Positions 14,723 through 23,464 of a DNA stretch of 64,000 nt are shown here, in pieces. Position numbers and translations under genes: made by a program. The stretch is from NCBI GenBank assembly GCA_017433375.1, contig JAFRHG010000004.1:62001-126000 (forward strand), in the 5' to 3' direction. The notes under the pieces are model-generated. The model saw only the letters and a list, made by a program, of their open reading frames with translations, had not been told where the DNA came from and did no database searches. Every line of letters starts with the position of its first letter. The first letter of the stretch is position 1. The stretch comes from Bacillota bacterium. Lineage in GTDB: Bacteria; Bacillota; Clostridia; Peptostreptococcales; Anaerovoracaceae.

Positions 14723-16066
14723 ATGAGAATCGGATACAACAGATCAGCGGATCCGCGGCAGTACGCCGCGGTCATTCTGGCGGCAGGACTGTCTTCGCGG
14801 ATGAAGGCGTTCAAGCCGCTTCTTTCCGTGGACGGGCGTACGGCCATCGCCGGCCTCACCGAGTCCATCCGCGGCGCGGGCATCGAGGATGTGCTGGCGG
14901 TCACCGGCTGGGGTCGGGAGAAACTGCAGGAGCCGCTGGTCCGGCTTCGGGTGGAGGAAGCCTATAACGCCGACTATGAGACGGGCATGTTTTCCTCTAT
15001 TCAGACCGGCCTGGCAAGGGCAAGGGAACTCTGGCCGGAGAAGAAGGCTTTCCTGCTGGTCCCCGTGGATTGTCCCCTGATCTCCATCGAGACCCTGACG
15101 GCGGTGATGGAGGCGGCGGATGCCGGCGCCCCGGCGGCCGGGGATTGCTTTTATGTCCCCACCTTCGAGGGGAAGAAGGGCCACCCTCTGCTGATTCCCG
15201 CCTCCCGGGCGGAGGAGATCATCGCCTGCCCGGGAGACGGCGGGCTGAAGGCCGTCACCGACCGGTACCCGGAGAAGATGATCCGGGTGCCCGTCAGTGA
15301 CGAGGGGTGCGTGCTGGACATGGATACCCCGGAATCCTATGAGGAACTGCAGGGCTTCGCCAACCGGGGATTCCGCCGGGAAAAGCTGTCCGTGCTTTCC
15401 GGCCGGAAGCGGGTCATTTTCATCCGCCATGGCGAGACGGAGCAGCACGAAGAGCCGGTCTTCATCGGTCAGATCGATGTGCCCCTGTCCGATCAGGGAA
15501 GGGCACAGGCGGAGGAAGCCGCCCGGGAAGTCGCCGATCTTCTGGAAGCGGACGTGCAGGCGTCGGCAGGCTGGGTGGAGGGCATCTCCTTTGGACGGGA
15601 ACCCCTGCCGCCGGTGGAGCACGTTTACTGCAGCGACCTGTCCCGGGCGAGGGAGACCGGGGAGGCCATCGCCCGCGGGATAGCCGGGCGGTACGGATCC
15701 TTCGGACTGAATCCGGAGGTGGTTCCCCTGGAGGATCTGCGGGAGATCAGCCTGGGCGAATGGGAAGGCCGACCGGTTCGGGAGATCCGGGAAGAAGTCC
15801 CGGAGGACTATGCCCGCCGGGGAGAGGATCTGTTCACCTTCAAAACCGGCAACCAATCGGAGAACTTCTACGATCTCCAGTACCGCGCTGTGAAGGTCCT
15901 TCGCCGGATACTGGAAGAGGACTACGGCCGGAATATCATCATCGTTGCCCACAGCGGCGTGATCCGCGCCCTGGAGAACAACCTGAAGGGCCTCAGGGTG
16001 GATGATGAGTGGGAGCCCCTGGAGAAGGGCGGCATCCGGATCTGGGAGTCTCCGCCGGTACGGTAG
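14723..16066 (+). CDS. MobA/MocA-like nucleotidyltransferase fused to a histidine phosphatase
   Basis: A 447-residue fusion. Residues about 12-215 form a nucleotidyltransferase (AAVILAAGLSSRMKAFKPLL, then VPVDCPLIS), most like MocA, which makes the cytosine dinucleotide cofactor. Residues about 230-445 are a phosphoglycerate-mutase-like histidine phosphatase with the catalytic R235-H236-G237-E and a later HSGVIRALENN. From memory, DVU_1551-type proteins share this plan and occur beside XdhC. One chain could attach a nucleotide and remove a phosphate during cofactor finishing. The gene starts 17 bases after xdhC and is the last of the molybdenum block. Confidence 0.83.
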   Translation: MRIGYNRSADPRQYAAVILAAGLSSRMKAFKPLLSVDGRTAIAGLTESIRGAGIEDVLAVTGWGREKLQEPLVRLRVEEAYNADYETGMFSSIQTGLARARELWPEKKAFLLVPVDCPLISIETLTAVMEAADAGAPAAGDCFYVPTFEGKKGHPLLIPASRAEEIIACPGDGGLKAVTDRYPEKMIRVPVSDEGCVLDMDTPESYEELQGFANRGFRREKLSVLSGRKRVIFIRHGETEQHEEPVFIGQIDVPLSDQGRAQAEEAAREVADLLEADVQASAGWVEGISFGREPLPPVEHVYCSDLSRARETGEAIARGIAGRYGSFGLNPEVVPLEDLREISLGEWEGRPVREIREEVPEDYARRGEDLFTFKTGNQSENFYDLQYRAVKVLRRILEEDYGRNIIIVAHSGVIRALENNLKGLRVDDEWEPLEKGGIRIWESPPVR

Positions 16067-16138
16067 GGCGGAACGCCCGGCCCCGGTGGGTACCGGGGAC
16101 AGCTCTCGAGACAACTGTAAAAAAATGTAAATTATGGA

Positions 16139-16167
16139 TTGACAATATTTTCCAGTCATAGTATAAT
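16139..16167 (+). promoter_or_regulatory. Promoter of the YdbC-like gene
   Basis: TTGACA (16139-16144), 17-base spacer, TATAAT (16162-16167): full consensus. Upstream, CCCCGGT/ACCGGGG (16081-16098) forms a hairpin without a T-tract. Confidence 0.9.
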
Positions 16168-16213
16168 CACCGGCAAAAGGGGAAGAGAAGGGTATCAGGA
16201 AAGGAGATTAACT

Positions 16214-16639
16214 ATGGCAATGAGCGACAACCGGGAAGTAACCTTCGAGATCACCGAAGAGATCGGCGTGCTTTCCTCCTATCAGACGGGCTGGAACAAA
16301 GAGATCAACATGGTCAGCTGGAACGGGAACAGCCCGAAGTACGACATCCGCGACTGGTCGCCGGATCACGCCCAGATGGGCAGGGGCATCACCCTCCACG
16401 AGAAGGAGATGCGGCTGATCCTGGATCTGCTTCGCCGCAGGCCGCGGATCCGCAACTACCGGTCCGATTCAGAACAGGAGCGGGAGCAGGAACCGGCCTT
16501 CATGTCCGCCGGAGAAGGGACCGCGGGGGATGCCCGCGGGGCGGAAGAGGATGTCCGTGAGGCGGAAGAGGATGTCCGTGAGGCGGAAGAGGATGTCTTC
16601 GCGGCGGAAGAGGAAAGGCTGCGGGAGGCGACGGCCTGA
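16214..16639 (+). CDS. YdbC/PC4-family nucleic-acid-binding protein with repeated acidic tail
   Basis: A 141-residue protein. Residues about 8-75 match the YdbC branch of the PC4 family, small dimers that bind single-stranded DNA: FEITEEIGVLS, GWNKEINMVSWN, YDIRDWSPDHAQMGRG. The rest is a disordered, strongly acidic tail with a seven-residue unit AEEDVRE repeated three times and then decaying. The tail may shield the DNA-binding face or act as a coiled helix. ATG 16214 has AAGGAG 8 bases upstream and a consensus promoter, so it is expected to be highly expressed. Stands alone, closed by a terminator. Confidence 0.85.
   Translation: MAMSDNREVTFEITEEIGVLSSYQTGWNKEINMVSWNGNSPKYDIRDWSPDHAQMGRGITLHEKEMRLILDLLRRRPRIRNYRSDSEQEREQEPAFMSAGEGTAGDARGAEEDVREAEEDVREAEEDVFAAEEERLREATA
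16541..16614 (+). repeat. 21-bp in-frame tandem repeat in the YdbC-like gene
   Basis: The 21-base unit starting GCGGAAGAGGATGTCCGTGA is present exactly at 16541-16561 and 16562-16582, with a variant at 16583-16603 and a partial fourth. It encodes an acidic heptad, so copy number can change without frameshift. Confidence 0.92.
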
Positions 16640-16692
16640 AGGGACCGCTGACATGACCGGGGGACCCTCCCCCGATCCCAGAGAAAAACGGC

Positions 16693-16741
16693 AGGCTGCC
16701 GCGTGCGCCGGGAAATCCCGGATCCGCCCGGCAGCCTTTTT
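16693..16741 (+). terminator. Terminator after the YdbC-like gene
   Basis: AGGCTGCCG (16693-16701) pairs with CGGCAGCCT (16729-16737), with an inner CCGGGA/TCCCGG helix, followed by TTTTT. Confidence 0.85.
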
Positions 16742-16810
16742 CCATGGAGCAGGGAGAACAGGAGAAGCAGGGCGGGACAGGGGCGCCTGCCCCGCCCGCC
16801 ATCGAAATTC

Positions 16811-16839
16811 TTGCGGTCGGCAGGGCAATCCTATATACT
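16811..16839 (+). promoter_or_regulatory. Promoter of the nucleoside kinase gene
   Basis: TTGCGG (16811-16816), 17-base spacer, TATACT (16834-16839). Leader of about 75 bases to ATG 16921. Confidence 0.6.
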
Positions 16840-16920
16840 AAAGAAGAGTTAAAGCGAATACGGTAATTCCCGGTGGAGAACCGGACAGGAACAGCCGAGT
16901 GAAACCGCGGAGGTTGACCC

Positions 16921-18618
16921 ATGGAAAAAAACGCGGAAAAGATGATCCGGATCAGTCTGAAGACGACGACGGACAAGGAATTCAGAGAAATAGAACGGCC
17001 GGGCCCCTTTGTCCTGGAGGACCTGGTGAAGGAGATACAGAAGGATATGCCATACCGGATCCTTCTGGCCAATGTCAACGGGACAGACCGGGAACTGACG
17101 GAGGTTATCCGTGAGGATGCCCGGATCCAGTTCTTCGATATGCGCACCCACAGCGCGGATCTGGTCTACCAGAAAAGCCTTTCCCTGCTCTATCTGAAAG
17201 CGGTAAAGGATGTGCTGGGCGTGGACGCGGAGATCGACAACTCCCTGAACAAGGGCCTGTATACGGATATCCGGAACCGGGGGAGGGTCCGCACCGCGCA
17301 GGTGGAAGCCATTGAAAAACGCATGCGTGAGCTGGTCCGGATGGATCTGCCCATCGTGAAGGAAAACGTTTCCCTGGAGGAGGGCATCCGCATCTGGGAG
17401 GAGATGGGGTATCCGGAAAAAGCCGCCCTGCTGAAGGAGTTCGATATGCCGCCCTTTGACGTGCGGTTTTACCGGCTGGACGACTACCGGAACTATTTCT
17501 TCGGCCTGATGCTTCCTTCCACCGGTTACCTGGAACATTTCGAACTGCGAAGATACAAGTACGGCGTGCTTCTGCGCTTCCCCTACTATACCAAGCCCGA
17601 CGAAGTGCCGCCTTATGTGGACGACCGCAAGCTCTACAGCGCCTTTGGCGAGGAGATCCGCTGGATGAAGCTGCTGAAGACCCGCTATCTGGCGAACCTG
17701 AACCAGACGATCGATGAGGGCGGGACCAGGGATCTGATCCTGCTGTCGGAGGCCCTTCACGAGAAGAAGATCTCGGACATCGCCGATGAGATCAACCGGC
17801 TGAACAAGCGGGTCATCCTCATCGCGGGACCCTCTTCCTCGGGGAAGACCACCTTCGCCAGGAGGCTTTGCATTCAGCTCAGGGTCAACGGCCTGGACCC
17901 GCTTTATATGGGCACGGACGACTACTTCGTTGACCGGGACCAGACGCCCCTGGATGAAAACGGCGAGCCGGATTACGAGAATCTGAACGCCCTGGATATC
18001 GATCTGTTCAATCACGACATGAACGGGCTTCTGGCCGGTGAAACGGTGGACCTGCCCGAGTTTGACTTTATGGAGGGAAGGAAGGTCTTCGGCAAGCGGC
18101 CCACCTCTATCCGCGAGAATCAGCTCATCGTCATCGAGGGCATCCACGCCCTCAACCGGAAACTGACGGAGCAGATCGCCGATGGGGAGACCTTCCGGAT
18201 CTATATCAGCCCCCTGACTCAGCTGAACATCGACCGGCACAACCGGGTGCCGTCGACGGACGCGCGGATGCTCCGCCGGATGGCCAGGGACTACAAATAC
18301 CGGGGCCATTCCGCGGCGTCGACCATCGCCAACTGGCCCAAGGTCAGGGCAGGGGAGAACAAAAACATCTTCCCCTATAACGGAGAGGCGGACGTGCTCT
18401 TCAATTCGGCGCTGGAATACGAGATCCCGCTCCTGAAGAAAGACGTGGAACCACTCCTGAAGGAGATCGGCGTGGATGAGCCGGAACACGGCGAGGCCAT
18501 CCGTATTCTGAAGTTCCTGGAATTCTTCCGTACCATTGAGGACGAGTCGGTGGTGCCGAACAATTCCATCATCCGCGAATTCATCGGCGGAAGCGTGTTT
18601 ACGGAGGAAAAGAAATGA
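16921..18618 (+). CDS. Uridine-kinase-like nucleoside kinase with TGS/ThrRS-like N-terminus
   Basis: A 565-residue cytoplasmic protein. The N-terminal 270 residues resemble the TGS and second additional domain of threonyl-tRNA synthetase (catalytic domain absent). The kinase domain starts near residue 295: VILIAGPSSSGKTTFARRL (Walker A), then MGTDDYFVDRDQTP and VIEGIHALN, all typical of uridine kinase. This fusion is common in Clostridia and Thermotogae; its true substrate is unsettled. Overlaps the next gene by ATGA, suggesting a sugar/nucleoside kinase pair. Confidence 0.9.
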   Translation: MEKNAEKMIRISLKTTTDKEFREIERPGPFVLEDLVKEIQKDMPYRILLANVNGTDRELTEVIREDARIQFFDMRTHSADLVYQKSLSLLYLKAVKDVLGVDAEIDNSLNKGLYTDIRNRGRVRTAQVEAIEKRMRELVRMDLPIVKENVSLEEGIRIWEEMGYPEKAALLKEFDMPPFDVRFYRLDDYRNYFFGLMLPSTGYLEHFELRRYKYGVLLRFPYYTKPDEVPPYVDDRKLYSAFGEEIRWMKLLKTRYLANLNQTIDEGGTRDLILLSEALHEKKISDIADEINRLNKRVILIAGPSSSGKTTFARRLCIQLRVNGLDPLYMGTDDYFVDRDQTPLDENGEPDYENLNALDIDLFNHDMNGLLAGETVDLPEFDFMEGRKVFGKRPTSIRENQLIVIEGIHALNRKLTEQIADGETFRIYISPLTQLNIDRHNRVPSTDARMLRRMARDYKYRGHSAASTIANWPKVRAGENKNIFPYNGEADVLFNSALEYEIPLLKKDVEPLLKEIGVDEPEHGEAIRILKFLEFFRTIEDESVVPNNSIIREFIGGSVFTEEKK

Positions 18619-19721
18619 TCGTCATCGCGGGAGGCGTACAGGCAGAGGTGCGCATCGATATGACCATGCCGGGCAAACCGGAACCGGCGGCCGCGCAGGG
18701 CGGCGGGGAGATTTCTCCCTGGGAGAAGGAGGCCTACGGTGAGGGCGGCCGGTTCGGGTCCATGACGTCGATTCCTTCCGGCGATCCCATGAAGGACCGC
18801 ATCACCGTATCCTTTACCGGCTGCGCCTATCACGCGGCGAAATATCTGGCGGAGAAAGGCCATGAGGTTGCCTTTGTATCCGTCGTGGGAGAGGATCCCC
18901 TGGGCCTTGCGGCTCTGGCGGATCTGGAAAAGTCCGGTGTGGATATTTCCGGGGTCGTGACCATCAGCGAGCTGGGGGAGGATCCGGATGAAAAGGCAAC
19001 CCCGGCCGGGGATGACAGTCCGGAGACGGCGGCAAAGAAGGATCCCGGCGAGGTCCGGGAAGTGGCCGCCCAGACGATCCCGGGAAACCTGAAGGGAAGC
19101 CTGACCTCCGTTCGCGTGGTGGCCAGGAACTTCCTGGGCGATGTGGAATTCTGGCGGGTGGATGAACGGATCCTGAAGGAGATCACCCCCCGGCGGCTGG
19201 CCTCGGCGGAGGAGAAGTTTGCCGGCGCGGACATGGTCTTCGCCGACGGAAATCTGCCCGGGGAAGCCATCGGCTGGATCGGGGAATTCTGCCGGGAGAA
19301 GGGATTGCCTTTGTATTTCGATCCCTCCTCGCCGGAAGGAAGCGCCAGGGGCGCTGATATGCTGGAATACTTCCGCGGGATCATGCCCGGCCGCCGGGAG
19401 GCGGAGGCCATGTCCGGCCTGGGCATCCTGAGCACGGACCAGCTGATGGAAGCCGGCAGGCACTTCACGGAGCAGGGCGTCGGCCGGGTCATCATCACCA
19501 TGAAGGGCGGCGGCCTGTACTACAAAGAGGGCCTGGAGGAGGGCGTGCTGCGCCCCCAGAGGGTGCTTCGATTCGCTGAGACGGGCGGCGCCGGGGACGT
19601 GGTGACAGCGGAACTGCTCCACGGTTTTGCCCGGGGCATCCCCATGGAGGAAGCGGCCCAGGCGGCCATGGACGCGGCGGCGGAATACCTGGCCGACGTG
19701 GTGGACGAGCGCCGGTACTAG
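18615..19721 (+). CDS. PfkB-family carbohydrate/nucleoside kinase
   Basis: A 368-residue ribokinase-like enzyme. The fold signature AGGVQAEVRIDM is at the N-terminus, AYHAAKYLAEKGHEVAFVSVVGED follows, and the catalytic anion-hole motif is ETGGAGDVVTAELLHGF with the base Asp. A linker of about 35 residues (around 118-152), rich in Asp, Lys and Pro, interrupts the lid-to-core junction and is not typical of the family. The start overlaps the kinase stop codon (ATGA), so it is the second gene of a two-kinase operon. Substrate cannot be read from sequence. Confidence 0.85.
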   Translation: MIVIAGGVQAEVRIDMTMPGKPEPAAAQGGGEISPWEKEAYGEGGRFGSMTSIPSGDPMKDRITVSFTGCAYHAAKYLAEKGHEVAFVSVVGEDPLGLAALADLEKSGVDISGVVTISELGEDPDEKATPAGDDSPETAAKKDPGEVREVAAQTIPGNLKGSLTSVRVVARNFLGDVEFWRVDERILKEITPRRLASAEEKFAGADMVFADGNLPGEAIGWIGEFCREKGLPLYFDPSSPEGSARGADMLEYFRGIMPGRREAEAMSGLGILSTDQLMEAGRHFTEQGVGRVIITMKGGGLYYKEGLEEGVLRPQRVLRFAETGGAGDVVTAELLHGFARGIPMEEAAQAAMDAAAEYLADVVDERRY

Positions 19722-19813
19722 GCAGGGCCCGTCCGGCGGCGGAAGCCCTCCGGCGGGAGGAATAAACGAACGATAATCATAACGAACGAATAGATGAACA
19801 AGGAGGTCTGGTC
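19722..19813. promoter_or_regulatory. Intergenic region with hairpin and direct repeats
   Basis: Contains an imperfect hairpin (CCGTCCGG with CCGGCGGG, about 19727-19758) without a T-tract, then ACGAACGA twice (19766-19773 and 19782-19789), exactly 16 bases apart, before a strong AAGGAGGT. The repeats could be a direct-repeat operator; no good promoter is seen. Confidence 0.35.
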
Positions 19814-20722
19814 ATGGCAAAAGACGTGATATTCACCAACGATGTCATTCTGAAATGGCTGCAGTATTTTGCGGAGAACACGCCCATCGATCTGGAACAG
19901 ATTAAGATGATGGATGTCACCAAAAAGAATATGAACATCATTCCCACGGTGGAGTCCCACAAGGCGGTACTTGCCTTTATGGAAGCCGGGGACACGGAGG
20001 TGTTCTACCGGATGTGGAACGCGGGTCTGGGCGACTGTGAGGTCTGGTACAACGAGGGGTCGGAGCCCGTCGGCGAGATCAAGCACGACGACGTCCGGTT
20101 CATGATCGACCGGGGGATCAACGCTTCGGCAGGCATGCTGGTGGTCAACCCCAATGCCGTCAGCACCAACAAGAGCGGCCTTGGCGATGTGACCCAGCGG
20201 GTGTCCTCCAAGCAGGTGGGCAACGAGATCCGGACCATCATCCTGAGTAAGATGCGCATCGACGCCGAGGATACGGTGTGCGTGGTCGGCGGCGAGGTCA
20301 TCGCCATCGACGCGGCTTTCCAGGCCAACGAGGGGACGGTCATCGCCGTGGAATACAACGGCAAGCAGCGGGCCGCCCTGGAGGACAACGTGGAGTTCTA
20401 CGACCTGCGCAACGTGAAGATCATCGACCGGGTGGACGAGGAAAGCATGGAGGGCCTGCCCGCGCCGGACATCGCCTTCATCGTGGCCTCCGCCAGCCTG
20501 CAGCAGGAGATCGACCTGCTGATGAAGCTGAACCGGCACATCATCCTCGTGGTCTATACTCTGGACTTCGTGGAGGCGGGCAAGCTGAGAGATATGTTTG
20601 ACGCCAGAGGCATCAAGGACGCGGAGGTCATCCGCATCGGCATCGACCGGATGAATCCCAACAACGTGTTCGAGCGGGAGCCGGCGCCGTGGATCGTCTC
20701 CGGCCGCATCGAAAAGGAATAG
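19814..20722 (+). CDS. CbiE/CbiT-like methyltransferase-fold protein with degenerate SAM site
   Basis: A 302-residue protein. The middle (GLGDCEVWYNEGSEPVGEI) looks like part of a CbiE-type domain and the second half like CbiT (VGNEIRTIILSKMRIDAEDT, then AVEYNGKQRAALEDNVEFYDL). The glycine-rich SAM loop that CbiT needs (IGAGTG-like) reads VCVVGGEVIAIDAA, so methyl transfer is doubtful. No other cobalamin genes are near. It is followed 12 bases later by an ACT-domain protein and then UPF0210, so it more likely belongs with regulatory or amino-acid-sensing functions. Family likeness is clear; activity unknown. Confidence 0.65.
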   Translation: MAKDVIFTNDVILKWLQYFAENTPIDLEQIKMMDVTKKNMNIIPTVESHKAVLAFMEAGDTEVFYRMWNAGLGDCEVWYNEGSEPVGEIKHDDVRFMIDRGINASAGMLVVNPNAVSTNKSGLGDVTQRVSSKQVGNEIRTIILSKMRIDAEDTVCVVGGEVIAIDAAFQANEGTVIAVEYNGKQRAALEDNVEFYDLRNVKIIDRVDEESMEGLPAPDIAFIVASASLQQEIDLLMKLNRHIILVVYTLDFVEAGKLRDMFDARGIKDAEVIRIGIDRMNPNNVFEREPAPWIVSGRIEKE

Positions 20723-20734
20723 GGGGCATATCGG

Positions 20735-21004
20735 ATGAAAGCAATCATAACGGTAATCGGCAAGGACAAGGTAGGCATCATGCACGCGGTTTCCGGTGTG
20801 CTGAAGGACCTGTCCGTCAACATCGAAGACGTGACCCAGACCATCATGCAGGAGTACTTCACCATGCTCATGCTGGTGAGGATCGACGAGGAGAAGACCG
20901 GATTCCGGCAGCTGCAGGACGCCCTGGATGATCTCGCAAAGGAAATGAATCTGTCCATCCGGATCCAGAAGGAAGAAATCTTCGACGTGATGCACAAGAT
21001 CTGA
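20735..21004 (+). CDS. ACT-domain protein, UPF0237 family
   Basis: An 89-residue single ACT domain (MKAIITVIGKDKVGIMHAVS, then VNIEDVTQTIMQEYF). ACT domains bind amino acids or similar ligands. UPF0237 and UPF0210 proteins are almost always adjacent, as here (22 bases apart), so this is probably the regulatory partner of the next gene. Confidence 0.93.
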   Translation: MKAIITVIGKDKVGIMHAVSGVLKDLSVNIEDVTQTIMQEYFTMLMLVRIDEEKTGFRQLQDALDDLAKEMNLSIRIQKEEIFDVMHKI

Positions 21005-21026
21005 CGGACCCTGACGGAGGAATGCC

Positions 21027-22382
21027 ATGACCATTTATAAAGATGTACTGGAAACGATCCATATGCTGGAGAAGGAAAACCTGGACATCCGCACCACCAC
21101 CATGGGGATCTCCCTCATGGACTGTTTCGGGCGGGACCACCGGGCGGCTTCCCGCGCGGTCTATGACCGGGTGACTTCCTGCGCCCGCCATCTGGTGAAG
21201 ACCGCCGATGACGTAGGGGATGAATACGGCATCCGGATCGTGAACAAGCGGATTTCGGTCACCCCGATCGCCTTTGCCGGCGCCTCCTCCACGGAGGAGT
21301 GGCTGCTCTATGCCAGGGCACTGGACGACGCAGCGAAGGCGGTGGGCGTGGACATCATCGGCGGATTTTCCGCCCTGGTGCACAAGGGCTGCACCCGCAG
21401 CGAGGAGAGCTTCATCGAGGCGGTCCCCTATGCGCTGGCGGAAACCACCAACCTCTGCTCCAGCATCAATCTGGGCTCCACGAAGGCCGGCATCAATTTC
21501 GATGCCGTAGGGAAGATGGGCCCCATGATCCGCAAAACCGCCTGGCTCACCCGGGACAACAACAGCTTCGGCTGCGCCAAATTCGTTGCCTTTGCCAATG
21601 CGGTGGAGGACAATCCCTTCATGGCCGGCGCCTTTCACGGGCCGGGAGAAGGGGACGTGGTGATCAACGTGGGCGTCAGCGGACCGGGTGTGGTGAAGAC
21701 GGCCCTGGAGGGCATGGAAGGCGCGACGGCCGACGAGATGGCCGAGGTCATCAAGCAGACGGCCTTCAAGATCACCCGTGCCGGCCAGCTGATCGGCCGG
21801 GAGGTCAGCCAGAGGCTGGGCGTTCCCTTCGGCATTCTGGATCTTTCCCTGGCCCCGACGCCTGCCCTGGGAGACAGCGTGGCGGAGATCCTGGAAGTTA
21901 TGGGACTTGAGCGCTGCGGCGCCCACGGCAGCACGGCGGCTCTGGCCATGCTCACCGACGCGGTCAAAAAGGGCGGCATCATGGCGTCCGGCAATGTGGG
22001 CGGCCTGTCCGGCGCTTTCATCCCGGTCAGCGAGGACCAGCGGATGATCGCGGCGGCGGAGGACGGCTGCCTGACCTTCGACAAACTGGAGGCCATGACC
22101 AGCGTCTGCTCCGTCGGACTGGACATGATCGCCATCCCGGGAGATACGCCGGCGGAAACCATTTCCGCCATGATCGCCGACGAGGCGTCCATCGGCGTGA
22201 TCAACAACAAGACGACGGCGGTCCGGGTGATCCCGGTCTACGGCATGAAGGCCGGCGACAAGGTGGACTGGGGAGGCCTCTTCGGGTCGGCGCCGGTCAT
22301 GGAAGTCAACGGCTTCGACAGCAGCCGGTTCATCGCCCGGGGCGGGCGGATCCCCGCGCCGGTGCATTCCTTTAAGAATTGA
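21027..22382 (+). CDS. UPF0210 (PFL family, DUF711) protein
   Basis: A 451-residue cytoplasmic protein matching the UPF0210/DUF711 family in length and motifs ([47 protein letters not shown]). Its fold is related to glycyl radical enzymes of the pyruvate formate-lyase group, but the biochemical role is not established. Coupled to the ACT protein upstream. Confidence 0.92.
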   Translation: MTIYKDVLETIHMLEKENLDIRTTTMGISLMDCFGRDHRAASRAVYDRVTSCARHLVKTADDVGDEYGIRIVNKRISVTPIAFAGASSTEEWLLYARALDDAAKAVGVDIIGGFSALVHKGCTRSEESFIEAVPYALAETTNLCSSINLGSTKAGINFDAVGKMGPMIRKTAWLTRDNNSFGCAKFVAFANAVEDNPFMAGAFHGPGEGDVVINVGVSGPGVVKTALEGMEGATADEMAEVIKQTAFKITRAGQLIGREVSQRLGVPFGILDLSLAPTPALGDSVAEILEVMGLERCGAHGSTAALAMLTDAVKKGGIMASGNVGGLSGAFIPVSEDQRMIAAAEDGCLTFDKLEAMTSVCSVGLDMIAIPGDTPAETISAMIADEASIGVINNKTTAVRVIPVYGMKAGDKVDWGGLFGSAPVMEVNGFDSSRFIARGGRIPAPVHSFKN

Positions 22383-22409
22383 TTGCGGGGGAGACTGGGG
22401 GACAGAGAC

Positions 22410-23438
22410 ATGGACTGGATCGCGCGTCTTCGCGCAGGATCAGATCTGGAGGATGAAGGCCTCCGCGCCCTGCTCGCCGGGGAGGGCCCCGATGAGGAAC
22501 TCTTCGCGGCGGCCGATCAGGTGCGCCGGGAACACTACGGCGACGCGGTCTACGTCCGCGGCCTGATCGAGATCTCCAGTTACTGCCGCAACGACTGCCT
22601 GTACTGCGGCATTCGCAAAAGCAATTCCAACGCCCGGCGGTACCGCCTGGATCAGGAGACGATCCTGTCCTGCTGCCGGGAAGGTTACGCCCTGGGATAC
22701 CGCACCTTCGTGCTGCAGGGCGGGGAGGATCCCTTCTTTGCCGATGATGTGCTGTGCGGGATCGTCCGCGCCATCAGCCGGGAGTTCCCCGGCTGCGCCG
22801 TCACCCTGTCGGTAGGCGAGCGGTCCCTTGACAGTTACAAGAAGTTATATGATGCCGGCGCCCGGCGCTTTCTGCTGCGCCATGAGGCGGCCTCGGAAGA
22901 ACTGTATCGGAAACTGCATCCCCCGGGCATGTCCCGGGAGAACCGGATGCAGTGTCTTTTTGATTTGAAGAAGATCGGGTACCAGGTGGGTTCCGGATTC
23001 ATGGTGGGCGCGCCCTTTCAGAGGACGGAGCATCTCATCGAGGATATCCGGTTCCTTCAGAAACTCAGCCCGGACATGATCGGCATCGGCCCTTACCTTA
23101 ACCACAGGGAGACCCCTTTCCGGGATCAGCCCTCCGGCAGCATGATCATGACCCTGCGTCTTCTGGCCATTCTCCGGCTCATGTTCCCCTGGGCGCTGCT
23201 GCCCTCGACGACGGCGCTGGCTTCCATCGATCCCAGCGGCCGGCAGCGGGGCCTGCAGGCCGGCGCCAACGTGGTCATGCCCAATCTGTCACCGGCGGAT
23301 GTCCGGGATAAGTATTCGATCTACGATAACAAACTGAGCACCGGGAACGAATCCGCTCAGAACAAAGCGGATCTGGAGAAAGTCGTTCGCGCCGCCGGCT
23401 ACCGGATCGTCACCGACCGGGGCGACGTGAAGCGGTGA
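22410..23438 (+). CDS. hydE: [FeFe]-hydrogenase H-cluster radical SAM maturase HydE
   Basis: A 342-residue radical SAM enzyme with CRNDCLYC near residue 54 and the HydE pattern VLQGGEDPFF, RHEAASEELYRKLHPPG and MVGAPFQRTEHL. HydE helps build the dithiomethylamine bridge of the hydrogenase H-cluster. ATG 22410 is preferred; an in-frame TTG at 22383 abuts the UPF0210 stop. HydF, HydG and the hydrogenase are not in this window. Its presence indicates an H2-producing or -consuming anaerobe. Confidence 0.9.
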   Translation: MDWIARLRAGSDLEDEGLRALLAGEGPDEELFAAADQVRREHYGDAVYVRGLIEISSYCRNDCLYCGIRKSNSNARRYRLDQETILSCCREGYALGYRTFVLQGGEDPFFADDVLCGIVRAISREFPGCAVTLSVGERSLDSYKKLYDAGARRFLLRHEAASEELYRKLHPPGMSRENRMQCLFDLKKIGYQVGSGFMVGAPFQRTEHLIEDIRFLQKLSPDMIGIGPYLNHRETPFRDQPSGSMIMTLRLLAILRLMFPWALLPSTTALASIDPSGRQRGLQAGANVVMPNLSPADVRDKYSIYDNKLSTGNESAQNKADLEKVVRAAGYRIVTDRGDVKR

Positions 23439-23464
23439 GCAGAGACGGTGAGCTGAGGCGGTGG

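Noticed and set aside
16541..16614. Tandem repeat as a CRISPR array
   Set aside because: Units are contiguous without spacers and encode an in-frame acidic heptad.
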